Assembly: GCF_040732315.1 (NCBI RefSeq)
Contig: NZ_CP160388.1
Coordinates: 780,501 to 844,500 of the forward strand
Source of the DNA: Oryzisolibacter sp. LB2S
GTDB lineage: Bacteria; Pseudomonadota; Gammaproteobacteria; Burkholderiales; Burkholderiaceae_C
DNA length: 64,000 bases
Direction of reading: 5' to 3'
A model generated the notes under the pieces. That model did not search any database, was not told the DNA's origin, and worked only from the letters and a program-made list of their open reading frames with translations. Positions 36,351-44,355 of the stretch are shown piece by piece (the stretch's first letter is position 1; each line of letters opens with the position of its first letter). Made by a program: the position numbers and the translations under genes.

Positions 36351-37721
36351 ATGATCAAGATAATTAAATTGATAGCTGCTCGCGCTTTGCTGGTAAGCGC
36401 TGGAGCCGTTTTTTATGCCCAAAGCGCCTGGGCGCTGCTGCCGATAGAGCATTGGACGGAACCGAACGGCGCGCGTGTCTGGCTGGTCGAGAGCCCGGCC
36501 ATCCCCATGGTGGACGTGCAGGTGGACTTCGATGCCGGCGCGCGTCGCGACCCCGCGCCCCAGGCCGGACTGGCCGCGGCCGCCGCGCTCATGAGCTCCA
36601 AGGGCGTGACGGCGGGCGTGACGGTGGGTGGGGTGGACGAGCCCGCGCTCGACGAGAACGACCTCGGCGAGGCCTGGGCCGACCTGGGCGCGAGCTTTGG
36701 CGCCCAGGCCGGGCGCGACAGCTTCCAGTACGCGCTGCGCTCGCTCACCGAGCCCGACCTGCTCGAGCGCGCCGCACGTCTGGCCGCGCGCCAGATCGCC
36801 CAGCCGAGCTTCCCCGAGCCCGTGTGGACCAGCGAGCGCGCGCGCTGGAGCGCGGCCATCAAGGAGTCCTACACCCGCCCCGGCCCGGTGGCGAGCAAGG
36901 CCTTTGCCAGCGCCGTCTACGGCAGCCACCCCTATGGCCAGAAGCCCGACGAGCAGACGCTGGCGCGCATTGACGTGGCCGATCTGAAGGCCTTCCACCA
37001 GCGTGCCGTGAGCGCCTGCGGTGCGCGCGTGAGCATCGTCGGGGCGTTGAACCGGGCCCAGGCTCAGACCCTGGTGCGCCGGCTGCTGTCCCGCCTGCCC
37101 GAGCGCAGCGGCGCCGACTGCGCGCCGCTGGCCCCCGTGCCCGACGCGCAGCCGCTGCAAAAGCCGGTGCAGGAGTCCATCCCCTTCGCCGCCGCGCAGG
37201 CCCAGGTGTTGATCGGCCAGCTGGGCATTGCGCGGCGCGACCCGGACTTCCTCGCGCTGCTCGTGGGCAACCACATTCTGGGTGGCGGGGCCTTCACCTC
37301 GCGCCTGATGACCGAGGTGCGCGAGAAGCGCGGCCTGAGCTACAGCGTGTACAGCGACTTCTCTCCGGGGCTGAACCGGGGCGCCTTCGTCATCGGCCTG
37401 CAGACCCGGCCGGATCAGGCGGCGCAGGCCGTGCAGGTGGCGCATGACACGCTTGCGCGGTTTGTCGCCCAGGGCCCGACCGAGGCCGAGCTGCGCGCCG
37501 CCAAGGACAACCTCATCGGCGGCTTTGCGCTGCGCATAGACAGCAACCGAAAGCTGCTGGCCAATGTGGCCAACATCGCCTGGAACGGTCTGCCGCTCGA
37601 CTACCTCGAGCATTGGACGGACCGCGTGCAGGCCCTCACGGTGGCCGACATCCGCGCGGCCTTTGAGCGCCACCTGCAGCCCGATCGCATGGTGACCGTG
37701 GTCGTCGGGGGCCAGCCTTGA
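36351..37721 (+). CDS. M16-family peptidase-like protein, non-catalytic partner
   Basis: A 456-residue M16 homologue. Where the zinc motif would be, the sequence reads AGLAAAAALMSSKG, so it cannot bind zinc in the usual way. The C-terminal domain keeps the substrate-holding arginine/tyrosine motif in REKRGLSYSVYSDF. This is the pattern of the regulatory subunit in paired M16 peptidases. The N-terminal leader (about residues 5-22, LIAARALLVSAGAVFY) is encoded by a repeat of family A. The ATG is at 36351. rsmD follows with overlapping stop and start. Confidence 0.88.
   Translation: MIKIIKLIAARALLVSAGAVFYAQSAWALLPIEHWTEPNGARVWLVESPAIPMVDVQVDFDAGARRDPAPQAGLAAAAALMSSKGVTAGVTVGGVDEPALDENDLGEAWADLGASFGAQAGRDSFQYALRSLTEPDLLERAARLAARQIAQPSFPEPVWTSERARWSAAIKESYTRPGPVASKAFASAVYGSHPYGQKPDEQTLARIDVADLKAFHQRAVSACGARVSIVGALNRAQAQTLVRRLLSRLPERSGADCAPLAPVPDAQPLQKPVQESIPFAAAQAQVLIGQLGIARRDPDFLALLVGNHILGGGAFTSRLMTEVREKRGLSYSVYSDFSPGLNRGAFVIGLQTRPDQAAQAVQVAHDTLARFVAQGPTEAELRAAKDNLIGGFALRIDSNRKLLANVANIAWNGLPLDYLEHWTDRVQALTVADIRAAFERHLQPDRMVTVVVGGQP
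36365..36414 (+). repeat. Dispersed repeat family A, copy 6, inside an M16 signal sequence
   Basis: Reads TAAATTGATAGCTGCTCGCG, then CTTTGCTGGTAAGCGCTGGA and a GCC plus T run. It lies wholly inside the start of the second M16 gene, in the same frame as copy 5 in sco. Confidence 0.75.
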
Positions 37722-38335
37722 GCCGCCCCGCGCGCAGGCCCGCGCCGGCCAGGGGAGGGCGCGCAGGCGCGGGCGAGGTGCGCATCATCGGCGGCCAGTG
37801 GCGACGCACGCGCCTGCCCGTGGCCGACCGGCCTGGCCTGCGCCCCACGCCGGACCGCGTGCGCGAGACACTCTTCAACTGGCTGGGCCAGGACCTCGCC
37901 GGCTGGCGCTGCCTGGACGCCTTTGCCGGCACGGGCGCCCTGGGGTTCGAGGCCGCCTCACGCGGCGCCGGCGGCGTGCTGCTGGTCGAGAGCGACGCGG
38001 GCCTGGCCGCCCAGCTCGAGACCCTGCGCCAGCGCCTGCAGGCGGCCAGCGTGCGCGTGCAGCGCGGCGACGGCCTGGCCGCGCTGCGCCAATGCGCGCC
38101 CGCCAGCATGGACCTGCTGCTCATCGACCCGCCGTTTGCCGGCGAGCTGTTTGCGCCCGCGCTGCAGGCCGCCGCGCAGGCCGTGGCGCCCGGCGGCTTC
38201 ATCTACCTCGAGGCGCCCGAGGCCTGGGGCGAGGACCGGCTCACCCCCCTGGGCCTGTGCCTGCACCGCCACCTCAAGGCCGGTGCTGTGCATGCCCATC
38301 TGCTGCGCAGGGCGGTGGATGCTACTGATAAGTGA
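37718..38335 (+). CDS. rsmD: 16S rRNA (guanine(966)-N2)-methyltransferase RsmD
   Basis: A 205-residue Rossmann-fold methyltransferase. Motifs are RIIGGQWRRTRLPV, RPTPDRVRETLFNWL, the SAM loop DAFAGTGALGFEAASRGA and the catalytic IDPPF. It methylates G966 of 16S rRNA. The likely start is TTG at 37718, overlapping the previous stop; a GTG at 37778 just before RIIGG is an alternative that would drop a basic Pro/Ala-rich leader. The last codons and stop lie within a family A repeat. Confidence 0.92.
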   Translation: MSRPARRPAPARGGRAGAGEVRIIGGQWRRTRLPVADRPGLRPTPDRVRETLFNWLGQDLAGWRCLDAFAGTGALGFEAASRGAGGVLLVESDAGLAAQLETLRQRLQAASVRVQRGDGLAALRQCAPASMDLLLIDPPFAGELFAPALQAAAQAVAPGGFIYLEAPEAWGEDRLTPLGLCLHRHLKAGAVHAHLLRRAVDATDK

Positions 38336-38376
38336 GCTTTCAGCACTTGATGGCAGGGCGCTGGAGGCCTGTTTTG
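38321..38376 (+). repeat. Dispersed repeat family A, copy 7, at the end of rsmD
   Basis: Reads GCTACTGATAAGTGAGCTTT, then CAGCACTTGATGGCAGGGCG and CTGGAGGCCTGTTTT. The rsmD stop (TGA at 38333-38335) is part of the repeat, so the last few residues of RsmD (DATDK) come from it. Confidence 0.65.
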
Positions 38377-38461
38377 CGTTGAAACTGCGCGGCGGGTGCG
38401 CCGCTGCATAATCCGCCCCTGGGGCCCGCGCCGGGCGCCACAGACCAGGAGACTTGACGCC

Positions 38462-38950
38462 ATGGCGCATGTTGTTGCCGTATATCCCGGAACCTTCGAC
38501 CCCATCACGCTCGGTCATGAGGATCTGCTGCGCCGCGCGGCCCGGCTGTTCGACCGCGTCATCGTCGCCGTGGCCATTGCGCATCACAAGAAGACCTTGT
38601 TCACGCTGGACGAGCGCATGGAGATGGCGCGCGGGGCGCTGGCCGACTGCCCGCAGGTGCGGGTCGAGCCCTTCGAGGGGCTGGTGACCGAGTTTGCGGC
38701 CGCCCATGGCGCCGCGGCCATGGTGCGCGGTCTGCGCTCGGGGACGGACTTCGACTATGAATTCCAGCTCGCCGGCATGAACCGCGCGCTCATGCCGCAG
38801 ATTGAGACCGTGTTCCTGACCCCGAGCAGCCAGTACCAGTTCATCAGCAGCACGTTGGTGCGCGAGATCGCCACGCTCGGCGGCGATGTCGCGCAGTTTG
38901 TCTCGCCCGGCGTGCTCGCGCGCCTGCAGGACAAGGTCGGCAGGCGCTGA
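38462..38950 (+). CDS. coaD: Phosphopantetheine adenylyltransferase
   Basis: A 162-residue nucleotidyltransferase with GTFDPITLGHEDLL (TxGH motif, His18) and the C-terminal SSTLVREI motif. It catalyses the next-to-last step of coenzyme A synthesis, joining AMP to 4'-phosphopantetheine. It follows rsmD in the same direction, a common pair, with a repeat in the 126-bp gap. CATAAT at 38407-38412 could be a -10 box for its own promoter. Confidence 0.96.
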   Translation: MAHVVAVYPGTFDPITLGHEDLLRRAARLFDRVIVAVAIAHHKKTLFTLDERMEMARGALADCPQVRVEPFEGLVTEFAAAHGAAAMVRGLRSGTDFDYEFQLAGMNRALMPQIETVFLTPSSQYQFISSTLVREIATLGGDVAQFVSPGVLARLQDKVGRR

Positions 38951-38976
38951 TACCGGGCGCGCAGGGCCACGGCCTC

Positions 38977-39291
38977 TCAGGGGCGCACGACGATGCTGTT
39001 GCGCACGGCGCGCACGTTCTTGGTGGTGCGCGCGATGGACTCGGCGCGGTCCTTCTCGGCCTGCGACTTGGCAAAGCCCGACAGCTGCACCGTGCCGTTG
39101 AGCGTCTCGACGCTGATGGCGGTGGCGGACACGGTCTTGTCCTCGGCCATCTTGGCCTTGACGGCCGTGGTGATGGCGGTGTCGTCCACATAGGAGCCCA
39201 CGGTCTGCTGGTCACGCGCCACGGAGCAGCCGGTGGAGACGATGGTGACGCCCGTCAGCAGGGCGAAGGCGATGGCACTTGCGTATTTCAT
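38977..39291 (-). CDS. BON-domain lipoprotein (OsmY-like)
   Basis: A 104-residue exported protein. The leader ends in VSTGC, a lipobox with Cys22, and one BON domain follows (AITTAVKAKMAEDKTVSATA, then ETLNGTVQLSGFAKSQ). BON proteins bind phospholipid or envelope surfaces and are often induced by osmotic or envelope stress. Single-BON lipoproteins like this are small. It is convergent with coaD and transcribed away from the sensor kinase. Confidence 0.85.
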   Translation of the reverse strand: MKYASAIAFALLTGVTIVSTGCSVARDQQTVGSYVDDTAITTAVKAKMAEDKTVSATAISVETLNGTVQLSGFAKSQAEKDRAESIARTTKNVRAVRNSIVVRP

Positions 39292-39392
39292 GCTGAAGTC
39301 CTTGGTTGGTGATGAAAGGGCGATGCGGCCGGTCCATGGCGCCGCCTGTGCATTGTTGCACCGCCCCGTCATCCTGTGGCGGCCGCCATGGC

Positions 39393-40739
39393 TCATGCTG
39401 CAACGTGGCGAGGCAGGGTTGCGCTAACCACGGTGCCCTGGCCCGGGGCTGACTGCACGTGAAACTGCCCGCCCGCCGCCTCCACCCGGTGGCGCATGCC
39501 CAGCAGGCCATGGGCGTCGGCCGGGATGCGGGCCATGTCAAAACCCCTGCCGTCGTCGCGCACCTGCACGGCAACATGGTCCGGGTGCTGGTGCACGCAG
39601 ATCAGCACCTTGCGCGCATGGGCGTACTTGCCGATGTTGGTGAGCGACTCCTGCACCAGGCGGTAGACGGTGAGCTGGGCCGCGTCGGACAGTGGCACGT
39701 CCTCCAGGCTGGTGTCCACCTGCAGGTTGCCATGCTGGGCGAAGTCGCGCGCCAGGATCTCCAGCGCCGCGGTCAGCCCGAGGTTGGACAGCGAAGAGGG
39801 CCTGAGGCTCTCGATGATGCGGCGCTTGAGGGCGATGCCGCTGTTGAGCGTGTCCGTCAGGTGTTGTATGCGCTCGGCGTTCTCGGGCTGCTGCATGTCC
39901 ATGCGGGATTTCAGGCGCGCCAGATCGAGCTTGGCGGCCGTGAGCAGCGCGCCCAGCTCGTCGTGCAGCTCGCGCGCCAGATGCGCGCGCTCGTCCTCGC
40001 GCACCTGCTGCAGGTGGTTGGCCAGCTGCGACAGCGTGGCCGTGCGCTCGCGCACCAGTTGCTCCAGCCGGTCACGCTCGCGCGCCAGCGCCGTCTGCGC
40101 GCGCTCATGGGCCGCATGCAGCGCATGGGTCTGGCGCAGATACATGTAGAAGGCCAGCAGGCCGATCAGGGCCACGGCCGCAATGCCCAGGCGCGACAGC
40201 CTGAGCGAGCGCATGATCTCCTGGGCGCTGTCCCGTGCCTGTTGCTCGCTGTGGGCGACGAGGCCTGCGGCGCTGGCGCGGATCGCGTCCAGGCTGTCCT
40301 TGCCGGTGCCCACGGGCAGCGCCGGGTGCCAGGCCGGGTCGGAATGTTCGCGGCGCAGGCGCAGAAGCTGGTCCTGTTCCGCGAGCTTGTGTGCCACCTG
40401 CTCCGACAGCCGGGCAAACTCGTCGCGCTCTTGCGGCTGGTGGAGGTAGGTCTGATGCAGCTCCTCTACATTGGTGTGGATCGACTCCAGCGCCTGGCGG
40501 TAGGGCTGCAGGTAGCGCTCGTCGCCCGTGAGCAGGTAGCCGCGCAGGCCGGTCTCCGCGTTCAGCATGTCGAGCTGCAGCCGATCGAGCGCATTGCGCG
40601 TGGCGTGCGAGCGTGCGAGCGCGGTGACCGCGTCGCGCGAGCCCATGTAGCCGATCTCGTTGATGCCCACGAGCAGCAGCGCCGCCAGCAGGGCCAGAGG
40701 CAGGCTGAATGCCATCTTGCACAGGCGCGACCAGTTCAT
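39393..40739 (-). CDS. NarX/DesK-class sensor histidine kinase with CHASE3 domain
   Basis: A 448-residue membrane kinase. Helices at about 8-27 and 184-202 enclose a CHASE3 sensory domain (LDMLNAETGLRGYLLTGDER). A coiled linker, the HisKA_3 phosphorylation motif ARELHDELGALLTAAK (His259) and an HATPase domain with DDGRGFD follow. The class pairs with LuxR/NarL-type regulators, and such a regulator lies divergently at 40842. The signal is unknown. A start-side gap of about 100 bp separates the two genes. Confidence 0.9.
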   Translation of the reverse strand: MNWSRLCKMAFSLPLALLAALLLVGINEIGYMGSRDAVTALARSHATRNALDRLQLDMLNAETGLRGYLLTGDERYLQPYRQALESIHTNVEELHQTYLHQPQERDEFARLSEQVAHKLAEQDQLLRLRREHSDPAWHPALPVGTGKDSLDAIRASAAGLVAHSEQQARDSAQEIMRSLRLSRLGIAAVALIGLLAFYMYLRQTHALHAAHERAQTALARERDRLEQLVRERTATLSQLANHLQQVREDERAHLARELHDELGALLTAAKLDLARLKSRMDMQQPENAERIQHLTDTLNSGIALKRRIIESLRPSSLSNLGLTAALEILARDFAQHGNLQVDTSLEDVPLSDAAQLTVYRLVQESLTNIGKYAHARKVLICVHQHPDHVAVQVRDDGRGFDMARIPADAHGLLGMRHRVEAAGGQFHVQSAPGQGTVVSATLPRHVAA

Positions 40740-40841
40740 GGGAGGGCTCCTCCGGGGCGATGGGGCAGGGCCGAAACGCCTATGATCGGCCCGTGAGAGC
40801 CATTATGGACATGCTGCTGCGGCGCGCGGGAGGATGGTGGG

Positions 40842-41474
40842 ATGATCAAGATCGGCATTGTGGATGACCACGCAATCGTGCGCTCCGGCCTGCGACAGTT
40901 TCTGTCGGACCATGTGGATCTGCGTGTGGTCGGCGAGGCCGCCAACGGCCGCGAGGCCATCGACCTGGTGCGCGCGCAGGAGATCGACGTGCTCATCATG
41001 GACCTGGCCATGCCGGGCCAAAGCGGGCTGGATGCGCTCGCCATGCTGCGCGCCAAGGCGCCGGACATGGGCATTCTGATCCTGAGCGGCTACCCCGAGG
41101 AGCATTACGCGATCAACCTCATACGCCAGGGCGCGAGCGGCTATCTGAACAAGGAATGCGAGCCGCGCGAGATCGTCGAGGCCGTGCGCACCATCGCCCT
41201 GGGGCGGCGCTACCTGACGCCGGCCGTGGCCGATCTGCTGGCCCAGCAACTGCACCGCAAGGACGGCGCGCCGCCGCACGAGCAGCTGTCCGAGCGCGAG
41301 TTCCAGGTCTTTCTCAAGCTCGCCAGGGGAGAGACGGCCGGCGACATCGCCAAGTCCCTGTCGCTCAGCGTCAAGACCGTGAGCACCTACCGCACGCGGC
41401 TCATGGAGAAGATGGGCCTGTCGTCCAACAGCGACCTGACCTACTACGCGCTCAAGAATCGCCTGATCGACTGA
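40842..41474 (+). CDS. NarL/FixJ-type response regulator
   Basis: A 210-residue regulator. A receiver domain (phospho-acceptor Asp54 in LIMDLAMPG, acid pair Asp8-Asp9, Lys in YLNKE) is followed by a LuxR-type helix-turn-helix (LSEREFQVFLKLARGETAGD ... SVKTVSTYRTRLMEKMGL). It is the evident partner of the divergent HisKA_3 kinase. Targets are not visible. It is convergent with a receiver-only gene, 13 bp away. Confidence 0.92.
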   Translation: MIKIGIVDDHAIVRSGLRQFLSDHVDLRVVGEAANGREAIDLVRAQEIDVLIMDLAMPGQSGLDALAMLRAKAPDMGILILSGYPEEHYAINLIRQGASGYLNKECEPREIVEAVRTIALGRRYLTPAVADLLAQQLHRKDGAPPHEQLSEREFQVFLKLARGETAGDIAKSLSLSVKTVSTYRTRLMEKMGLSSNSDLTYYALKNRLID

Positions 41475-41487
41475 GGCCGATCAAAGC

Positions 41488-41922
41488 CTATGGCGCCGCG
41501 GACGGTGCGCCGGCCGAGGCGCGCCGCGTGCCGTGCACGATGCAGAAGTCGACCAGCGCATCGATCTCGTTGGACTTGTCGAACACCGCGTCCACGCCCA
41601 GTTGCGCGCAGCGCACGCGCACGTCGGGGGTGGCGTAGTTGCTCAGCACCACGAGCTTCTGCTGGCTGGAGCGGCCCGCGCAGGCCGCCAGCACGCCTAG
41701 GCCGCTGCCCTGGCGCAGGAACAGGTCGACGATGGCCAGATCCCACTGCGAGGCATGGGCGGTGAGCCATGTCGTGCCTTCCTCCTCGGTCTCGGCGCTG
41801 CCCACGGTCTGCACGTCGGCGAGTTCCTCCAGGGTGCCGATCAGGTTCTCGCGGATGGTGGCGTTGTCTTCGATGATGTAGGTGCGCAGCTTCACGGCCC
41901 TGTTCCCGTCCGGCCCGCTCAC
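41488..41922 (-). CDS. Stand-alone receiver-domain response regulator
   Basis: A protein of 144 residues (135 if the GTG at 41893-41895 is the start) made only of a receiver domain. Acidic residues are in YIIEDN, the phospho-acceptor is Asp66 in LAIVDLFLRQGSG, the switch is LSNYATPD and the lysine is in VFDKSNEIDAL. There is no DNA-binding or enzyme output. It probably acts by protein contact, for example as a phosphate sink or competitor for the nearby kinase. Both candidate starts are GTG with modest ribosome sites. Confidence 0.8.
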   Translation of the reverse strand: MSGPDGNRAVKLRTYIIEDNATIRENLIGTLEELADVQTVGSAETEEEGTTWLTAHASQWDLAIVDLFLRQGSGLGVLAACAGRSSQQKLVVLSNYATPDVRVRCAQLGVDAVFDKSNEIDALVDFCIVHGTRRASAGAPSAAP

Positions 41923-41999
41923 GGGCCCTGGGCGCTACTGTAGGGGCGAGGGCGTGGCGGCGGTGCCAGCAGTCGCGGGCTGCCGCCGTAGGCTGGTTC

Positions 42000-42767
42000 C
42001 TACTCTTGCCGCATGTGCCGGGCTCCGCACACGGCGCATCCGGGGTCGCGCTGGGTGCGCATCTCGGTCCACTGCATGTCGCGGCCGTCGAGCATCAAGA
42101 GCCGTCCCGCGAGCGACCTGCCCACGCCCGCGATGAGCTTGAGCGCCTCGGCCGCCTGCATGGTGCCGATGATGCCGACCATGGGCGCGAACACGCCCAT
42201 GGTGGAGCAGGCCACCTCCTCGAAGCGTGCGTCGGGCGGGAACAGGCAGGCGTAGCAGGGTGTGTCACGACCGCGCGGGTCATAGACCGAGATCTGACCG
42301 TCGAAGCGGATGGCCGCTCCCGCCACCAGCGGCTTGCCCGCGCGCACGCAGGCGGCGTTGATGGCCTGGCGCGTGCGGTAGTTGTCCGTGCAGTCGAGCA
42401 CCACGTCGGCCTGCGCAACCAGCGCGTCCAGGGCGGGGCCATCCACGCGCTGCGCGATGGCCTCCACCTGAATCTGGGGGTTGATGGCATGCACGGCCTG
42501 CGCCGCGGATGCAACCTTGGTGCAGCCCACGCGCTCGGTGGTGTGGGCAATCTGGCGCTGCAGATTGGTCAGGTCGACCACGTCGTCATCGACCAGCGTG
42601 AGCCGGCCCACGCCGGCCGAGCCCAGGAACAGCGCCGCCGGCGAGCCCAGGCCGCCGGCACCCACGATCAGCGCATGGGCGGCCAGGATGCGCTCCTGGC
42701 CCTCGATGCCGATCTCGTCGAGCAGGATATGGCGCGAGTAGCGCAGCAGCTGGTCGTCGTTCATCAT
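42000..42767 (-). CDS. MoeB/ThiF-family adenylyltransferase
   Basis: A 255-residue E1-like enzyme of the HesA/MoeB/ThiF family. ATP-binding GAGGLGSPAALFLGSAGVG is followed by DDDVVDLTNLQRQ, the DCTDNYRTR motif, and two zinc CxxC pairs (CYAC and CAVC). It adenylates the C-terminal glycine of a small sulphur carrier, MoaD or ThiS. Neither partner is nearby, so the pathway is open. The gene starts only a few bases behind the terminator of ctpA, with no clear ribosome site. Confidence 0.9.
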   Translation of the reverse strand: MMNDDQLLRYSRHILLDEIGIEGQERILAAHALIVGAGGLGSPAALFLGSAGVGRLTLVDDDVVDLTNLQRQIAHTTERVGCTKVASAAQAVHAINPQIQVEAIAQRVDGPALDALVAQADVVLDCTDNYRTRQAINAACVRAGKPLVAGAAIRFDGQISVYDPRGRDTPCYACLFPPDARFEEVACSTMGVFAPMVGIIGTMQAAEALKLIAGVGRSLAGRLLMLDGRDMQWTEMRTQRDPGCAVCGARHMRQE

Positions 42768-42768
42768 G

Positions 42769-42798
42769 AAAAAGGCCGGGCGCCGCGAGGGCCCGGCC
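42769..42798 (-). terminator. Rho-independent terminator after ctpA, abutting the moeB start
   Basis: On the minus strand an 8-bp all-GC stem (42791-42798 with 42774-42781) is followed by five T (42769-42773). The moeB-like ATG is at 42765-42767, directly after the T run. Confidence 0.75.
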
Positions 42799-42819
42799 CG
42801 ATGGCGAGGCGGGTGGGCC

Positions 42820-44259
42820 TCAGTTGTCCTTCTTCTCTTCCTTGCGCTCGGTCAGCGTCTTGCTGGCCACCACGGTCTTGCCCTTGAGCTGGTTCAGTGC
42901 CTGGGTCAGCTGGAAGTCCTTGTCGGAGCCGAACTCGGGCAGCCTGCGCTCGGCCAGCGGCTTCTTGGACTCTTCCTCGAGGCGCTTCATGGCCTCCTCG
43001 CGCGCCTTTTCGCGCGCCGGGTCCTTGGCTTCCTCCTGGCCCTGGCCGTTGCTCAGGTGCTTTTCCAGATCGGCCTCGCGCATGCGCAGCGATGCGTATA
43101 CATCGCCCTCGGCGGTCTCGTCGAGCATGACGTCGGGCACGATGCCCTTGGCCTGGATGGACTTGCCGCTGGGCGTGTAGTAGCGCGCCGTGGTCAGCTT
43201 GATGCCGGTGTCGGGGCCGAGCGGGCGCACCGTCTGCACCGAGCCCTTGCCAAAGGTCTGGCTGCCCATGATGGTGGCGCGCTTGTGGTCCTGCAGCGCG
43301 CCGGCGACGATCTCGCTGGCCGAGGCCGAGCCCTCGTTGACCAGCACCACCAGCGGCACGGTCTTGATGGCCGCGGGCAGGCGCTTGAGCGGGTCACCGC
43401 TGCCGCGGCGCTGGTAGAACTCGGGCGAGGCCTTGAACGTGGCCTTGCTCTCGGCGAGCTGGCCGTCGGTGGAGACCACGGTCACGTTCTCGGGCAGGAA
43501 GGCGGCGGAGACGGCCACGGCGGCGTCGAGCAGCCCGCCCGGGTCGTTGCGCAGATCCAGCACCAGACCCTTGAGGCGCGGGTCCTGCTTGTAGATCTCT
43601 TCGAGCTTGCGCACGAAGTCGTCGACCGTGCGCTCCTGGAACTGCGACAGGCGAATCCAGGCATAGCCCGGCTCGATGACCTTGGCCTTGACCGACTGGG
43701 TCTTGATTTCCTCGCGCGTGATGGTCACGGGGAAGCTGCGGCTTTCGTCCTTGCGCAGAATGGTCAGCGTGACCTTGGTGTTGGGCTCGCCGCGCATGCG
43801 CTTGACGGCCTCGTTGAGCGTCAGGCCCTTGACGGCCGTGTCGTCGATCTTGGTGATCAGGTCGTTGGTCTTGAGCCCCGCGCGGTCTGCGGGCGAGCCC
43901 TCGATGGGCGAGACGATTCTGATCAGGCCGTCTTCCTGGGTGATCTCGATGCCCACGCCGACGAAGCGGCCGGTCGTGCCCTCGCGGAATTCCTTGAAGG
44001 ACTTCTTGTCGAAGTACTGCGAATGCGGGTCCAGCCCGGAGACCATGCCGGCGATGGCATCGGTGATGAGCTTCTTGTCATCGACCGGCTCCACGTAGTC
44101 GGTCTTGATGAGGCCGAAGACGGCGGACAGTTGCTGGATCTCCTCCAGCGGCAGCGGTGTCATGGCGCCGCGCGCCACGGTCTGCAGCGACACCGTGGTC
44201 AGGGCACCGGCCATGACACCGACCGATATCCATCCAGCAACTTTCAGTTTGTGGCCCAT
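42820..44259 (-). CDS. ctpA: S41-family C-terminal processing peptidase
   Basis: A 479-residue periplasmic serine protease. An N-terminal signal anchor is followed by a PDZ domain (FVGVGIEITQEDGLIRIVSP, EGSPADRAGLKTNDLI). The S41 catalytic domain has Ser in NEGSASASEIVAGAL and Lys in GSQTFGKGSVQ. A charged coiled tail rich in Glu and Lys ends the protein. Such proteases trim C-termini of envelope proteins and control cell-wall hydrolases. I prefer the ATG at 44257-44259; a GTG three codons earlier is possible. Confidence 0.92.
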   Translation of the reverse strand: MGHKLKVAGWISVGVMAGALTTVSLQTVARGAMTPLPLEEIQQLSAVFGLIKTDYVEPVDDKKLITDAIAGMVSGLDPHSQYFDKKSFKEFREGTTGRFVGVGIEITQEDGLIRIVSPIEGSPADRAGLKTNDLITKIDDTAVKGLTLNEAVKRMRGEPNTKVTLTILRKDESRSFPVTITREEIKTQSVKAKVIEPGYAWIRLSQFQERTVDDFVRKLEEIYKQDPRLKGLVLDLRNDPGGLLDAAVAVSAAFLPENVTVVSTDGQLAESKATFKASPEFYQRRGSGDPLKRLPAAIKTVPLVVLVNEGSASASEIVAGALQDHKRATIMGSQTFGKGSVQTVRPLGPDTGIKLTTARYYTPSGKSIQAKGIVPDVMLDETAEGDVYASLRMREADLEKHLSNGQGQEEAKDPAREKAREEAMKRLEEESKKPLAERRLPEFGSDKDFQLTQALNQLKGKTVVASKTLTERKEEKKDN

Positions 44260-44355
44260 AAATAACACCTTTACCGCTTCAGACCAATATACACCTTGGA
44301 AGTGCGCGGGCCTGGTCAGTTCCCGCGGTCGTGCCTGTTTGTTCGGCGACGAGGC

